This document shows positions 46,852 to 55,426 of a DNA stretch of 64,000 nucleotides, piece after piece. Numbering within the stretch: the first letter of the stretch is position 1; every line of letters starts with the position of its first letter. Below the pieces are notes generated by a model, which saw only the letters and a list, made by a program, of their open reading frames with translations, made no database searches and was not told the origin of the DNA. Source of the stretch: CAWUKT01 sp963923035 (lineage in GTDB: Bacteria; Bacteroidota; Bacteroidia; J057; JADKCL01); contig CAWUKT010000005.1 of NCBI GenBank assembly GCA_963923035.1, positions 62,001-126,000 of the forward strand, written 5' to 3'. The translations under genes were made by a program, and so were the position numbers.

Positions 46852-47570
46852 GCGCGATCCTGATGTACCATTCCGTGAGCGACCATTTCGTGGCCCCGGG
46901 ACTTCAGGTGCGCCCTGCGACCTTTCGAAAGCATTTCGAATGGGTGAGGGAAGCCGGGTACGAGATCGGGACGGTGGCAGAGGCCGTTGCCGCTCCGCGG
47001 CAAAAACGCCTCGCCGTCACCTTTGACGATGGCTTCGCCGACAACCTGCCGGCCTTTGAGTGGCTGCTCACGCAACACATCCAGGCGACGCTCTTCGTAT
47101 GCCCGGATGTGCTGGGCACCACGGCCGCTTGGGCCACCCGGCCCGAGATCCGCACATTGCCGCTCATGGACGTGGAACAATTGCGCGCCAGCGCGCAAGC
47201 TGGCATCGAAGTTGGCAGCCACAGTTGGTCGCATACCTCCTTCAACCAGCTCTCAGCTGAAGAAGCCGAATCATTTCTGATTCAAGGCATTAAATGGTTT
47301 CAAGACAACTTGAACTTTAGACCTGATTTGCTGGCGTATCCCTACGGGCACTGCCCGTCCCATCTGCAAGCAGCCGTAGAAAAGCATTTCGATTTGGCGC
47401 TGGCGGTGGAGCCCCTGTCCGCGCTTCCTTTTCGGCTGGCGGTTCCCCGGATGCCCGCGCTGGAGGAACTGGACCGCGAAGCGTTCCTCCTGCAATTGCA
47501 GCGCTATGACCTCCAGCAATTTGCTGAGCCTCCCGGTCAGACGACCAATCCCGCCGAAAACTCCCGCTGA
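46848..47570 (+). CDS. Polysaccharide deacetylase (NodB-fold)
   Basis: 240 residues, carbohydrate esterase family 4. The metal motif is TFDDGFADN (Asp-Asp) and SHSWSH (His-x3-His); ILMYHSVSDHF at the start and LAYPYGHCPSH near the end fit the family. It removes acetyl groups from N-acetylated sugars. No signal peptide is visible, so it may act on a cytosolic lipid-linked intermediate. Coupled to the GT4 gene by a 4-bp overlap; its 3' end overlaps the convergent ATP-grasp gene by 34 bp. Confidence 0.88.
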   Translation: MSAILMYHSVSDHFVAPGLQVRPATFRKHFEWVREAGYEIGTVAEAVAAPRQKRLAVTFDDGFADNLPAFEWLLTQHIQATLFVCPDVLGTTAAWATRPEIRTLPLMDVEQLRASAQAGIEVGSHSWSHTSFNQLSAEEAESFLIQGIKWFQDNLNFRPDLLAYPYGHCPSHLQAAVEKHFDLALAVEPLSALPFRLAVPRMPALEELDREAFLLQLQRYDLQQFAEPPGQTTNPAENSR

Positions 47571-48856
47571 AAGGCCTGCGTGAGCAGTTCCACAATTTGG
47601 TCGCGCTGCTCCTGGAAATAGCCGCCGCCCGGACCGCCCGGGGTCGGGTTCAGGTCGATGATGTAAATCCGGCCATCGCCTGCGTCCCGCAGGATGTCCA
47701 GATCGCCATATTCAAATCCGGATTGGGCGCTCATTTCGAAGATCAATTCCTGTTCTTCGGGGTTGAAAATTTCATCCGCCGTTTTGATCAGTGCGTAACC
47801 CGCGCTCCGGTTGAAGCGCTCTGAAACGGGGCGGCGTTTGACCACCACATAGGTGATCTCCCGGCCCGTGATCGCCACGCGGTACTCCTCGTATTCTTCG
47901 GGTTCCGTGGGCGTGATGACCAGCCGTTGGTAGGTGAATCCGTGCAGGGCCTCATCAATGGGACATTCGATCAGGCTTTCCTTGCACTGCGCATTCAGAT
48001 TGGCTTTCTGGACCACCAGCCCCATGTACTGCGTCGGATCGACTTCCAATCCGTAACCAAAGACGTCCTGGTGGACAGCTTCCACGTAGGTCTTGCTGAT
48101 GTCCTCGCACCGGGCATTGACCAGGTGAATTTGATCCGCCAATTCTTCAATGACAATGTCATTCGGCGTAAACGTCTCACCAATCCATTTCATCCCAAAA
48201 TCAAAGGGCAACGTGGGATCGTCGATGATGCCGTAACCCATTTTATTGCACATCATCCTGAATTTGCCGCCGGGAGAATTGGGGTAGCAGAGGTATACAT
48301 AGTCCTTTTGGGCTTCGCTGGCATTCAGGTCTTCCTTCTTGTTCAGGCTTTCCTCGTAGTCCTTTTGCCACATGAACAAATCCCCTTTCCGATCCCCTTT
48401 GACTTTATCCTCCGGCCCCGCAAACCGCAACGCCAATTCGTGGCTCGCCCCTCCTCCTTCGATGAAAATGGCCCCGTTCTGGCTGATGCGGGGATACAGC
48501 TCTTGGAGGGCTTCTTCCATGGCCGCGGGATCGTCTGTGTGAAGATAGATGAGGGACAACTCGTCGGGGACATTGAGGGGCGGACTGGTCTGGGAATAAT
48601 GGCAATAGTAGCCGCGGGCATGGAGGACTTCCCGGGGCGGCACCATCGATCCCTTTTCTTGTCCGACCATGTCGGACACGTGCATGGGCTTGGAATAGCC
48701 TTGGCAAAGGTTCGCCAGCGCAAATATCCGGGAATCCGCAATGTCCTTTCCACTCGCGAACACAGCCCCGGGCGAGAACATCCCCGTCCCAGCCAATTTC
48801 ATAAAATCGAGGTGGTCCAATGCCGGATTGGAAAGGTGAACAGACTTGCGTCCCAT
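47537..48856 (-). CDS. ATP-grasp-like protein of unknown function
   Basis: 439 residues, cytosolic. The C-terminal third resembles an ATP-grasp fold: FEYGDLDILRD followed by RIYIIDLNPTPGGPGGGYF supplies the paired acidic residues and Asn that bind Mg-ATP in such ligases. The N-terminal region (AAMEEALQELYPRISQNGAIFIEGGGASHELA) is not recognised. It may ligate an amino acid or similar group to a metabolite or glycan, given neighbours. The family assignment rests on the C-terminal motif only. Confidence 0.65.
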   Translation of the reverse strand: MGRKSVHLSNPALDHLDFMKLAGTGMFSPGAVFASGKDIADSRIFALANLCQGYSKPMHVSDMVGQEKGSMVPPREVLHARGYYCHYSQTSPPLNVPDELSLIYLHTDDPAAMEEALQELYPRISQNGAIFIEGGGASHELALRFAGPEDKVKGDRKGDLFMWQKDYEESLNKKEDLNASEAQKDYVYLCYPNSPGGKFRMMCNKMGYGIIDDPTLPFDFGMKWIGETFTPNDIVIEELADQIHLVNARCEDISKTYVEAVHQDVFGYGLEVDPTQYMGLVVQKANLNAQCKESLIECPIDEALHGFTYQRLVITPTEPEEYEEYRVAITGREITYVVVKRRPVSERFNRSAGYALIKTADEIFNPEEQELIFEMSAQSGFEYGDLDILRDAGDGRIYIIDLNPTPGGPGGGYFQEQRDQIVELLTQAFQREFSAGLVV

Positions 48857-48889
48857 ATTGACTTGACTTTTGATTCTAAATGGTAAAAA

Positions 48890-49081
48890 CTATTGCGCCA
48901 CACACAACCTGAATGATTTGCATTGATAAACATTTTTTTGCTCTTTACCTACTTCATAAGGGCTTTTTAGAATCTCGATTTTCATTTCTTCCCAAACGGC
49001 ATTCGGCATGGACCAGGCCAAAATTGGGTTATTGTCCCCTCGGGGTTCTTCTTTTATTTCATCTATTAATCCTTCCAACAT
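48890..49081 (-). CDS. Possible small protein upstream of the ATP-grasp gene
   Basis: A 63-codon frame with ATG, 33 bp before the ATP-grasp start on the same strand. Composition is protein-like (Trp, Glu, Lys well spread; AWSMPNAVWEEMKIEIL), but it matches no family I know. Its ATG shares the CATG with the start of the plus-strand lipoprotein gene, which makes the arrangement suspicious. It could equally be leader sequence. Confidence 0.25.
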   Translation of the reverse strand: MLEGLIDEIKEEPRGDNNPILAWSMPNAVWEEMKIEILKSPYEVGKEQKNVYQCKSFRLCVAQ

Positions 49082-49931
49082 GAAACACCGTGCATTTTCA
49101 TTGACCGCTTTGAGTTGTTTGATCCTGATCTTCCTGGGTGCATGTGGTCCCTCCTCTCCGGATCAAACAGAATCCACGCCTCCAGAATCCCCCGAAATGA
49201 CGGTGGGTGAACCCGAAGATCTGGTCGTCTCCACACCGCCGCCCTTTGGTGCGCTGTTCACGGGCGCGCCCGCACCCGGCGAATATGGCTCGGGAGGCTG
49301 CCTCAGCAACGAGACCAATTGTACCGGCACGACGACTGCCGAATTCGATTCGAATTGGCAGAGCTATTTCGTCTACGACGATACCAGCATGACCATCACG
49401 GCCAACGACAGCTGCCGGACCGTCAGCTGTAGACCTGATTCTGCCTGTGTATTCACCCTGGGCGACAATGGCATCACGGAAATCAGCTTTGATTTTGCAA
49501 TCTCCGGGCCGTGTCATTCGGAAGAATTCGGGACCGACTGGATGGCCTTCTGGATGTTCAGTGACCCGTGGAAGGGCTCGGCCGAAGTCGATTTCCTCGA
49601 AGCGTGCAGTGGCCCCATCCCCGGAGGACTCAATTCGAATTTTGATGGGCGGGGCGATCAGGTCGGCATCTACGAACAATCGGACCCCGATTGGCATGGC
49701 ACGATCACCGCGACCTTCTCGGGTTCGGGAAGCGATGTCTTTGCTCAGGTGACCAACTCGGTCAACAACGAAACCGCATCCTCGACCCTGTCCCGCGATA
49801 GTGGATATTATTTCGTGCTGGACACCTCGCCGACCAATGCTGACGGCTGCACCTTTACCATCTCCAACCTGAGCATGAAGGGTAGCGTCGGAGAATCGGG
49901 CAAAGGATGCGCAGGACTGGTTCAAAATTGA
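49080..49931 (+). CDS. Lipoprotein with lectin-like beta-sandwich pattern
   Basis: 283 residues from ATG 49080. The lipoprotein signal ends LGACGPSS; a Pro/Ser/Thr/Glu linker (about 22-55) follows. The mature part is rich in Cys, Gly, Ser and Thr. ISFDFAISGP and GTDWMAFWMFSDPWKGSAEV suggest a concanavalin/GH16-like jelly roll, with no catalytic motif found. Likely a surface-exposed binding protein. A strong hairpin terminator lies 20 bp after the stop. Confidence 0.75.
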   Translation: MKHRAFSLTALSCLILIFLGACGPSSPDQTESTPPESPEMTVGEPEDLVVSTPPPFGALFTGAPAPGEYGSGGCLSNETNCTGTTTAEFDSNWQSYFVYDDTSMTITANDSCRTVSCRPDSACVFTLGDNGITEISFDFAISGPCHSEEFGTDWMAFWMFSDPWKGSAEVDFLEACSGPIPGGLNSNFDGRGDQVGIYEQSDPDWHGTITATFSGSGSDVFAQVTNSVNNETASSTLSRDSGYYFVLDTSPTNADGCTFTISNLSMKGSVGESGKGCAGLVQN

Positions 49932-49950
49932 TTTTGGCCAGCATATTTCT

Positions 49951-49995
49951 ACCGGGGAGGACGGCCACGCAGGCGTTCCTCCCCGGTTCATTTTC
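49951..49995 (+). terminator. Intrinsic terminator after the lipoprotein gene
   Basis: ACCGGGGAGGA (49951-49961) and TCCTCCCCGGT (49977-49987) pair perfectly over 11 bp with a 15-nt loop, then TCATTTTC. Confidence 0.75.
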
Positions 49996-50060
49996 CCGAC
50001 TCTCTCCCCCTCAAGCCAATTAAACTTGAAATTTGTCTGCTGAAATTTGAACTTCACCCC

Positions 50061-50612
50061 ATGGAGCCCAAAATCACGATCACAGGGGACCTGGGAAGCG
50101 GCAAGTCGGCCGTCAGCAAGGTTCTGAATGCGCGCCTCGGCTACGAAATCTACTCGACGGGCAAGGCCCAACGTAAACTGGCGCAAGAAATGGGGATGAC
50201 CACCCTCGAACTGAACCAGTACGCCGAGACCCACCCTGAAATCGACGACCGCATCGACGGGGTCTTCAAGGACCTCAATCTTCGTCCAGACGGACTGATC
50301 GTGGACAGCCGCATGGCATGGCATTTTATGCCCGGCTCATTCAAGGTTTTCCTGATGGTTCCGGCGGAAGTGGCCGCGCAGCGTATCATGGGCGACGGGA
50401 GTCGTAAACGCGAAATCTACCAGGACCTTGACCACGCTGTTCGGGACCTCAAGGCCCGCAAAAAGAGCGAAAACGTCCGCTTCCTCGACATTTACAATGT
50501 CGATTGCACCGATCCCGGCAACTTCGACCTGGCCATCAACACCGCCAAAATTACCCCCGAGCAAGTGGCCGACATCATCATCGCCGGCCTGCGCATTATC
50601 CATCCCAACTGA
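50061..50612 (+). CDS. Cytidylate kinase-like nucleotide kinase
   Basis: 183 residues with the P-loop GDLGSGKSAVSKVL (about 9-22), the short LID/NMP pattern of compact cytidylate-kinase-like enzymes (YEIYSTGKAQRKLAQEMGM, IDDRID) and VDSRMAWHF. It resembles the archaeal-type CMP kinase family (Cytidylate_kin2) and not the usual Cmk, so phosphorylation of CMP/dCMP is only probable. It is 6 bp upstream of the DUF5060 gene, a pairing with no obvious logic. Confidence 0.8.
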   Translation: MEPKITITGDLGSGKSAVSKVLNARLGYEIYSTGKAQRKLAQEMGMTTLELNQYAETHPEIDDRIDGVFKDLNLRPDGLIVDSRMAWHFMPGSFKVFLMVPAEVAAQRIMGDGSRKREIYQDLDHAVRDLKARKKSENVRFLDIYNVDCTDPGNFDLAINTAKITPEQVADIIIAGLRIIHPN

Positions 50613-50618
50613 CCCTCC

Positions 50619-52457
50619 ATGCGCCTTTTCACTTCTCCACTCAGCTTGCTTTTGGCCCTGCTCTTCCTCGGGACAACCCTTCCTGCCCAGGGGCTCCACA
50701 GCATCACCGGAGAATTGATGACGTGGCACCCGGTCACCCTGACCTTTCTGGGCCCCAAATGCAGCGAGACAGGCACACCCAATCCCTTCAGCGATTACCG
50801 CCTGACCGTCACCTTTACCCAGGGCTCCCAGCGCTACGATGTTCCGGGATTCTTTGCCGCCGATGGTGAGGCGGCCTATACCTCGGCCACTTCCGGGAAC
50901 AAATGGCGGGTCATTTTCTCCCCTCCCAGCCCCGGCAAATGGATCTATGAGGTGGAGTTTGTGAAAGGAAAAAACATCGCGGTATCAGACGAGCCGGGCG
51001 AATGGGCCGGAGATTTGGACGGCGAATCAGGGGGACTCATCATTTCCCCTTCCAATAAAACGGGGCGTGATTTCCGGGCCCACGGGCGGCTGGAATACGT
51101 CGGCGAGCATTACCTGCGGTTTGCGGGTTCGGGCAACTACTTTGTGAAATGCGGAACCGATGCGCCGGAGAACCTGTTGGCGTACGAAGGCTTTGACCAA
51201 ACACCGAACGTGGGCGACCGGCGGAAAGATTGGGCGGCCCATGCAGCCGACTTTGACGCTGAATCAGCGGAGAAGTACCTGTGGGGGAAGAAGCGGGACC
51301 AGGGAAAAAATATCTTGGGGGCGCTCCAATACCTGCACAACAAAGGCCTCAATGCGTTTTCCTTCCTCACATTTAACGTAGACGGCGACGACAAAAACGT
51401 TTTTCCCCACCTCCTGCGCAACTCCCTGAAGGACTACGAAGAGACCGCCCGGACGAAGGGAGAACGGGTTTGCTGGGAAAATGAAATCATCCACGACCGC
51501 TTCGATGTTTCCAAACTCGACCAATGGAATCAGGTCTTTTCTTACGGCCAAACTCTTGGCCTGTTTCTCCATTTCAAGACCCAGGAGACAGAAAATGATC
51601 AAAAAATGGACGACGGAGAGGTGGACTACGAACGCAAATTGTACTACCGGGAACTGATCGCGCGGTTCGGCCACCACCTCGCCCTGAACTGGAACCTGGG
51701 CGAGGAGAATACCCAGACCACCGCCCAACGGAAGGCGGCCATCCAGTACATCTCCGATCTGGATCCCTACGACCATCCCATCGTGGTCCATACCTATCCG
51801 AATGCCTACGACAAGGTCTACGGACCTCTGTTGGGAGAAGGCTCCCAATTGGCGGGGCCGTCCTTGCAGGCGAACCAATCCGATTTCCACGATGTGCCCG
51901 GCCTGGTGGCCACCTGGGTGCAGCAATCGCAGAATTCCGGCCGGAAATGGGTGGTTTCGGTGGACGAGCCGGGAGACGCCTCCCATGCGTTGGTGCCGGA
52001 CTCGGACGATCCGGCCCACGACAATGCGCGTGTCCACGCGCTATGGGGCACCTTGATGCACGGTGGCGCCGGCGTCGAATGGTACTTTGGCTACCAACAC
52101 GCCCATTCCGACCTGACCTGCCAGGACTTTCGCTCCCGTGATCACTTCTGGGACCAATGCCGGGTCGCCCTGCGCATTTTCAACGAGGAAAACCTGCCGC
52201 TCACCGAGATGCAGAACATGAATGATTTGACACCCGGAAAAGACGATTGGGTCCTGGCAAAGCCGGGAGAGGTTTACCTCATCTACTGCCTGAAGGGTGG
52301 TCCCATCAAGTTCGCAACGCCATCGTCGGGCTTCAGGTTCCAATACATCAATCCACGCACCGGAGAGCGGAAACCGCCCATTCCCATCGAGGTGGGCGAC
52401 GGCGAGGATTGGGCCTGTCCTTCGGAGGAAGATTGGCTTTTGCTGATTCGGAAATAG
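50619..52457 (+). CDS. Secreted DUF5060 glycoside-hydrolase-like protein
   Basis: 612 residues with a signal peptide (ends PAQG). Order: DUF5060 beta-sandwich (about 25-110; WHPVTLTFLGPKCSE, VTFTQGSQRYDVPGFF), a TIM-barrel glycosidase domain (about 140-520) and a C-terminal beta-sandwich of the collagen-binding-like type (about 530-612). Likely catalytic acids are the Glu of NWNLGEEN and the Glu of VSVDEPGD. It probably cleaves a plant or algal polysaccharide outside the cell or in the periplasm. Substrate unknown. Confidence 0.82.
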   Translation: MRLFTSPLSLLLALLFLGTTLPAQGLHSITGELMTWHPVTLTFLGPKCSETGTPNPFSDYRLTVTFTQGSQRYDVPGFFAADGEAAYTSATSGNKWRVIFSPPSPGKWIYEVEFVKGKNIAVSDEPGEWAGDLDGESGGLIISPSNKTGRDFRAHGRLEYVGEHYLRFAGSGNYFVKCGTDAPENLLAYEGFDQTPNVGDRRKDWAAHAADFDAESAEKYLWGKKRDQGKNILGALQYLHNKGLNAFSFLTFNVDGDDKNVFPHLLRNSLKDYEETARTKGERVCWENEIIHDRFDVSKLDQWNQVFSYGQTLGLFLHFKTQETENDQKMDDGEVDYERKLYYRELIARFGHHLALNWNLGEENTQTTAQRKAAIQYISDLDPYDHPIVVHTYPNAYDKVYGPLLGEGSQLAGPSLQANQSDFHDVPGLVATWVQQSQNSGRKWVVSVDEPGDASHALVPDSDDPAHDNARVHALWGTLMHGGAGVEWYFGYQHAHSDLTCQDFRSRDHFWDQCRVALRIFNEENLPLTEMQNMNDLTPGKDDWVLAKPGEVYLIYCLKGGPIKFATPSSGFRFQYINPRTGERKPPIPIEVGDGEDWACPSEEDWLLLIRK

Positions 52458-52540
52458 GCTTTTTTCGATTCATCCGTAACCATCCCGCCACCCATGCGTT
52501 TTCCCTTGGGAAACCCGTTTAATCCTGCTATTTTAAGTAC

Positions 52541-53107
52541 ATGCGGCAAAATTACTACACTGTTTTGGGCATCAATCCCCAAGCCTCCTCCGACGAGGTG
52601 AAACGGGCGTACCGCAAATTGGCCAAGGCATCGCACCCCGATGTGAATCCTTCGCCCAAAGCCGCTGAGAATTTTGTCCAAATCACCGAAGCCTTCGAGA
52701 TCTTGTCGGACCCGTCCAAGCGGGCGGTCTACGATTACAAGCTCAAGCGCGACCGGCGTCCGCCGGTCCAGATGACGGGCACTGCCCACCGCCAGAAGAC
52801 GGAGCAGCAGCGGGCGTACGAGGCCTGGGTGCGCCAGGCCCGCGCCGAAGCGCGTCGCAACGCGCAGATGAAATACGACGACTTCAAGCGGTCCCGGGTC
52901 GAGAAGGCCGAGCTGGAGATTTACCATTACCTCCAGTACTTCATAATCGGACTCGTATTTCTATTTGCCCTCATCCTCATGCTCCTCCCCTTCGCGGCAA
53001 TGCTCCGCGTTCGCTGGTGGCTCATCGTCTCCGCCATCCCCCTGGCTCCCGTTTCCCTTCGCCTCATGAAGGAATGCCGCCGCGGCTTCAAAGAACTGAA
53101 TTCCTGA
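52541..53107 (+). CDS. Membrane-anchored J-domain protein
   Basis: 188 residues. The J domain (1-68) has YYTVLGINPQASSDEVKRAY and the HPD loop in SHPDVNPSPKAAENF, so it can stimulate Hsp70 (DnaK) ATPase. No glycine-rich or zinc-finger region follows. Instead there is a basic linker (REDRRPPVQ-type, Arg/Ala rich, 75-125) and two C-terminal membrane helices (about 133-175). It likely brings DnaK to the membrane. The next gene follows after 3 bp. Confidence 0.87.
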   Translation: MRQNYYTVLGINPQASSDEVKRAYRKLAKASHPDVNPSPKAAENFVQITEAFEILSDPSKRAVYDYKLKRDRRPPVQMTGTAHRQKTEQQRAYEAWVRQARAEARRNAQMKYDDFKRSRVEKAELEIYHYLQYFIIGLVFLFALILMLLPFAAMLRVRWWLIVSAIPLAPVSLRLMKECRRGFKELNS

Positions 53108-53110
53108 CCT

Positions 53111-53497
53111 ATGCGAGGCTCCCGTCGTCTTTGGTGGTTGGTGTTGATTGTGGTCATTCCGCTGATCGCCATTTACCACTGGAATCCCAACTCAGAATTG
53201 GTGCGCCGCTGCAACCTGAACGACCGGAAGGACCCGGCCGAGCTGGAATATGTCGCGCATGCGCGGTGTCGGATGGAATGTCGGGGTGTTTCGGAAGAAT
53301 GGGTGGAGAAGGTGTACAAAAAAGGCCGGGTGAATTGCAAAAAGAGTGGGCCGGTGCGGGGAGACATGCGGTGGGCGCTGGAAATGGACGACGACATTGG
53401 GGATCGGATTCGGGTGGTGGTGGAAGAAGAAAATGGGAAACATATTGTAATCACAGTCATCCGGCTCGGCCGCGAAGATCGGTGCAGTTGTAGTTGA
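53111..53497 (+). CDS. DUF4258 protein with one membrane helix
   Basis: 128 residues: one N-terminal membrane helix (about 7-23), then a DUF4258 domain (HARCRMECRGVSEEWVEKVY, later RIRVVVEEENGKHIVITVIRLG) ending in CSCS. The domain pattern is seen in small nuclease/toxin-like proteins and is of unknown role; four Cys are notable. It starts 3 bp after the J-domain gene, so they are one transcript. A membrane-bound partner of the chaperone is possible but unproven. Confidence 0.75.
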   Translation: MRGSRRLWWLVLIVVIPLIAIYHWNPNSELVRRCNLNDRKDPAELEYVAHARCRMECRGVSEEWVEKVYKKGRVNCKKSGPVRGDMRWALEMDDDIGDRIRVVVEEENGKHIVITVIRLGREDRCSCS

Positions 53498-53555
53498 TTC
53501 TGAGCTGTCTATCGAAAAAATAAAGGCGTTCTTGATTTTTTTCTAAATTCGCTCC

Positions 53556-53951
53556 ATGCAAAAAAACCTCTCATTGCTTACTGTCCTGTGTATCATGGGT
53601 TTGTTTCTCCTGACAGCCTGTGGAAAAGACCTTGGAATCCTTCAGGGATCGGTTCGTTTCAAAGGACTTCCCTGCCAGGCCGGCCAAACTGATTTTAACG
53701 TTCCTCCTTGTTCCGGCCCCTACCCCAAATATGAAGTGGTGATTTTCGAAGCCAGCAACCTCCTCGAGCCGGTTATGACCACGACGACTGATGAAAATGG
53801 TGAGTTCAAAGCAGTCCTCAAGGCCGGAGAGTACGTCATCCGGACCCAGAACGGCCCGAATAAGCGCAACAACCTCATGAACAACCCTTTCACGATCATC
53901 AAGGAACAAATCACTTCCATCGAGCTCAAGGTTTCTACCGGAATCCAGTAA
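53556..53951 (+). CDS. Small lipoprotein with carboxypeptidase-like fold
   Basis: 131 residues with lipobox LLTAC (Cys about 22). The mature part (LQGSVRFKGLPCQAG, then TTTDENGEFKAVLKAGEYVIRT) shows the pattern of a carboxypeptidase-regulatory/SpaA-type beta-sandwich, as seen in structural lipoproteins. Two cysteines (PCQAG and PPCSG) may form a disulfide. No enzymatic motif. Function unknown. Confidence 0.75.
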   Translation: MQKNLSLLTVLCIMGLFLLTACGKDLGILQGSVRFKGLPCQAGQTDFNVPPCSGPYPKYEVVIFEASNLLEPVMTTTTDENGEFKAVLKAGEYVIRTQNGPNKRNNLMNNPFTIIKEQITSIELKVSTGIQ

Positions 53952-54048
53952 CCTTTTTTCTCTCTTTTAGACACTTCCCTTCTCCATCTTACATCCCCGG
54001 CTGTTTTTGGCACGGGCTTTGAAACATAGTGGAAAAACCGATACCACT

Positions 54049-55251
54049 ATGAAAAACTGCTACCCAAAACTGACGATCTTTTTCCTGGCCATACTGATGT
54101 CGGGAGTGGTACACGCCAACAACCCCAAGAAACGGAATCGGCGTTTCCTGCACAAAAACGACATCCCCCAGCGCATTGAGCTGGTCGTCGGTGGCTTCGG
54201 CGAACATGCCGACCGCTACGGACGCCGGGACCATTTCAACCCCTTCGGCAAGTTTCAAATCGGAGTGAAGGTGTATACCCGCAACAACAAGGTCTACGGC
54301 ACGGCCGGTGTCGCAGGTGGACGCTTCTCCTGGGACAACCTCAATGTCGAGGTCATCGGCGGCTCCTTCAACCACCGGACTTTGGACCGCTCCAAGGTCC
54401 ACATCGCCCACCCGGATCGGGTGCCTGGCCACAAGGTTCGGCTGCGCGTTTCCCTGCACCAGCTTCCCGGAATCTACCGGGAATTTGAAGTGCCGCTGGA
54501 CTTTTCCTACTCCTACACCCTGCGTTCGGCAGGGATCACCGGCGGAGCCGGTTGGGAAGAGTGCCGTCGCGCTCCTGCGGGCGACGATGGCCGCAACCAC
54601 AGCAAATGTGACGGCGAAGACGGCGCCCACGGCCTGCAAGGCGTCAACGGTGGCCACGGGGACATTGGTATGCCCGGTCCCGATATTGAAGTCGTCCTGC
54701 TGCCCTACGACGACCTGAACAGCGATGACATGGTCATCGAAGCCCAGGAAACCAACCTGCGGACCGGAAGGACCCGTACCCGTTGGTACAAGCCCGGCAC
54801 GAGCACGATCACGGTGATCAGCCGGGGCGGCACCGGAGGTTCCGGTGGCGATGGACAGCCGGGAGGACACGGTGGTGACGGCGGCGATGGCGGCCGGGAA
54901 GGCGACGAAGAGACCAAAGCCATCCTCGCGGATGGTGGCAACGGCGGCTGCGGCGGCCGGGGAGGCCGGGGCGGCCACGGAGGTGAAGGTGGATACGGCG
55001 GACAGATTTCCGTGTTCTTCCACCCGGACCTGGCCGATTACCTCGGCAGCGTAAGGGCCTTCTCCGTCGGTGGTGACGGAGGCTGTGGCGGCGATGGTGG
55101 CCGCGGCGGGAAAGGCGGAGACGGCGGCGAAGGCACCGATGCCGACGGCAAAAATGGGCGGAATGGCGCCTGTGGTCCCGACGGACTGCGTGGTCCCCAG
55201 GGATTGGATGGCCCTCCCACCCGCTGGATTCCCCTCGAATTGAACAATTAG
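54049..55251 (+). CDS. Secreted glycine-rich collagen-like repeat protein
   Basis: 400 residues from ATG 54049 (signal peptide ending VVHAN; an upstream TTG is rejected). After a globular part (about 40-170; RIELVVGGFGEHADRYG) come two Gly-x-y blocks: one around residues 175-215 (GEDGAHGLQGVNGGHGDIG) and a longer one after 260 (GGSGGDGQPGGHGGDGG, GRGGRGGHGGEGGYGG, GGRGGKGGDGGEG, DGLRGPQGLDGPP). Interrupted by a folded insert (about 320-340). Cys pairs sit at the block edges. Likely a surface or matrix fibre-like protein; no anchor domain seen. Confidence 0.8.
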   Translation: MKNCYPKLTIFFLAILMSGVVHANNPKKRNRRFLHKNDIPQRIELVVGGFGEHADRYGRRDHFNPFGKFQIGVKVYTRNNKVYGTAGVAGGRFSWDNLNVEVIGGSFNHRTLDRSKVHIAHPDRVPGHKVRLRVSLHQLPGIYREFEVPLDFSYSYTLRSAGITGGAGWEECRRAPAGDDGRNHSKCDGEDGAHGLQGVNGGHGDIGMPGPDIEVVLLPYDDLNSDDMVIEAQETNLRTGRTRTRWYKPGTSTITVISRGGTGGSGGDGQPGGHGGDGGDGGREGDEETKAILADGGNGGCGGRGGRGGHGGEGGYGGQISVFFHPDLADYLGSVRAFSVGGDGGCGGDGGRGGKGGDGGEGTDADGKNGRNGACGPDGLRGPQGLDGPPTRWIPLELNN

Positions 55252-55369
55252 AAAGTCATTATACGTTGATTGACCAGCCCCCTGGACTTCGGTTCGGCGG
55301 GGCTGTTCGCTTTCGGGCTCCCCTCAAGTCGGAAAATGCGCGTCAGTTTCATTCCTTGAGACGGTTGGG

Positions 55370-55421
55370 ATTGGCACCTTTGTTGAATTGAGCATATATT
55401 GAGGCCTACTCATTGGCACCT
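55370..55421. repeat. 10-bp direct repeat upstream of the BNR protein gene
   Basis: ATTGGCACCT occurs at 55370-55379 and 55412-55421, 42 bp apart (four helical turns), and the second copy ends 5 bp before the start codon. Either a tandem binding site or chance. Confidence 0.4.
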
Positions 55422-55426
55422 CAAAT

